Positions 62,845 through 64,000 of a stretch of DNA of 64,000 bases are shown in pieces (the stretch's first letter is position 1; each line of letters begins with the position of its first letter). A program made the position numbers and the translations under genes. The notes below the pieces were generated by a model. The model did not search any database and was not told the DNA's origin. It worked only from the letters and a program-made list of their open reading frames with translations. Origin of the DNA: Lamellibrachia satsuma (taxonomy: Eukaryota; Annelida; Polychaeta; Sabellida; Siboglinidae); assembly GCA_033239005.1 (NCBI GenBank), contig BSQZ01000010.1, positions 11,345,001 to 11,409,000 on the forward strand, read 5' to 3'.

Positions 62845-62955
62845 TAATGGTAAAATTATATTTTTAAACACGTGTTTCATTAAAACGCGTTTGGACGCTC
62901 AATATGTTAGAACATAATATATAGTTTATTCTATATAACACGATTTTACTATAAA
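62845..62955 (+). repeat. dispersed repeat related to the 22-kb TA core, direct copy
   Basis: Reads aaaacgcgtttggacgctca, then atatgttagaacataatata and tagtttattctatataacac. It is in opposite orientation to the copy at 61.85 kb, on the other side of the 61-bp array. Confidence 0.65.
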
Positions 62956-63239
62956 ACCGATCAGACATTGCACCTTTAAAGTACCAGATGCGCGTTGCCT
63001 TGTGCAAGGGTCAACATTTCAAATAATGTGCACACAATCGTAAACATATCTTGTGCATTTTTTATGTTACTGTACATAACATATATTGTGTACACAGCAG
63101 TTCTCATAGAAATACGTAATGTCATTCAGCAAACACCTGCACTAATGACACACGCACGTTATTTCCCATTGTCGTAAAAGTCATGAATGAAATTTTTAAC
63201 CGAAATATTACCCACAATGCATTGCGTGTTGCAGGAAAC

Positions 63240-63470
63240 GCGTCTCAGTGAAACGGCTGATAGAACGCTACTACTACAGCAGACTGCAGCAACGCAAACT
63301 GTGTCTCCCGTCGCAACTTCAGCCACCAAAACATATCGAAGGACACTGCCGCCATTGTCGCCATTGACGTCTTCAAGAAGAAAGGCCAAAAGAGTTCTGA
63401 TGAGAGGGCAGAGGGCTCCAGCGATGGCATGAGTTATGATTATTTCCCATTGTCTTAGCGCGGCGTTCTG
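63240..63470. other. GC-richer stretch, possible exon (unresolved)
   Basis: Composition rises above its flanks and three overlapping frames are open on both strands. An acceptor-like tgcgtgttgcag|gaa lies at about 63235. One + frame ends DVFKKKGQKSSDERAEGSSD then GMSYDYFPLS before a stop, a plausible hydrophilic C-terminus, but it is closed upstream by an in-frame tag. No domain is recognised on either strand. Confidence 0.2.
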
Positions 63471-63768
63471 TCCTTGGGACTGTTCAAATACTTTACACTG
63501 GCGAATCTGTTCATTCTAACCTGTTCAGACCTGTTCATTCCTATGCCGATCCTGTGGAAAGAATTCAGCAACGTTGCAATGACTGCGCGAATACTATTCG
63601 TTAATATATCCACTTCGGTCTGTAGCCAGGTATTCATTTATGCAGCTGAGTGAAGTGTGGCAACGTGGGATGAACGACATTGCCAAAGTTTCGAAACGGC
63701 AGCAAGAGGCTTCGAACCCGGGTTCTCTCGATTGAAAGACTTGATTCGGGCTTAACCTGCTAACGATG
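63458..63768 (-). mobile_element. SINE copy F, near full length
   Basis: The same block order as the 25.6-kb copy: tail (gcgttctgtccttgggactg, cctatgccgatcctgtgg), body (gtagccaggtattcatttat, aaagtttcgaaacggcag) and a tRNA-like head with ttcgaacccgggttctctcg and gggcttaacctgctaacgat. Confidence 0.82.
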
Positions 63769-64000
63769 TTGGTTTTTTTTATACTAACGAATCATCACTA
63801 TATTGTTCAACTAGTTATTGGCCTCACGTTGTTATATTGTGCTAGAATGATGGATTACAACCACTTGTAATTTTCTATATGCGTCACATTTACTATTATT
63901 AATATATTTTTTGCACATACTAATGAATATTCACTATACTGTTCAATTAACAAGTCGTTAGATTGTACTAGATTGCTGGATTAAGACGCCAAGCTGTAAT

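Overview
The window is eukaryotic, most likely metazoan, intergenic-rich DNA. Codon-dense sequence is sparse. Only two intact protein genes can be read, both apparently single-exon: a Golgi type II alpha-1,2-fucosyltransferase of family GT11 (3031-4038, +) and a class A rhodopsin-like GPCR (17316-18614, -). tRNA-derived SINEs, MITEs with terminal inverted repeats, decayed APE-type LINEs and very long microsatellites fill the rest. Intronless GT11 enzymes and orphan peptide-receptor-like GPCRs expanded in lophotrochozoans, together with the repeat style, make a marine mollusc (possibly a gastropod) my best guess. That is inference; nothing in the window fixes the species.

Layout. 1-3000: a GNS/GNN-type 9-bp array, an 8 x 38 bp minisatellite and a decayed MITE. 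3.0-4.4 kb: fucosyltransferase gene. 5.4-5.7 kb: SINE. 6.2-11.3 kb: 37-, 28- and 63-bp minisatellites. 12.6-13.0 kb: TG-rich tract. 13.8-14.1 kb: MITE with long TIRs. 14.3-15.9 kb: 50-bp array with higher-order structure. 17.3-18.6 kb: GPCR. 20.0-23.5 kb: a possible LINE tail, a 97-bp array and a TA-rich compound array. 23.7-25.9 kb: SINE pieces. 27.4-31.2 kb: a degenerate LINE with ORF1, endonuclease and reverse transcriptase, carrying two internal minisatellites. 32.1-41.9 kb: 44-, 34-, 32- and 51-bp arrays, plus a second LINE tail at 40.5 kb. 41.9-42.9 kb: foldback element. 44.0 kb: a candidate signal-peptide exon. 47-49.7 kb: MITEs. 50.8-51.3 kb: an unusual 458-bp pure GGGC array. 51.5-52.5 kb: a 31-bp array and TA tracts. 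53-55 kb: SINE with a 3 x 75 bp expansion and small arrays. 56.1-56.6 kb: TTC/GAA tract. 57.9-64 kb: further small arrays, including a 61-bp array flanked by inverted copies of a dispersed repeat, and a terminal SINE.

The two intact genes are unrelated in function and do not form a system. The most coherent theme is that local tandem duplication has struck repeatedly inside mobile elements: the LINE endonuclease, the LINE 3' end, three SINEs and the foldback arms. Long minisatellites in turn contain larger segmental duplications that are exact multiples of the unit. Most of the long open frames in the window are by-products of stop-free repeat units and should not be taken as proteins.
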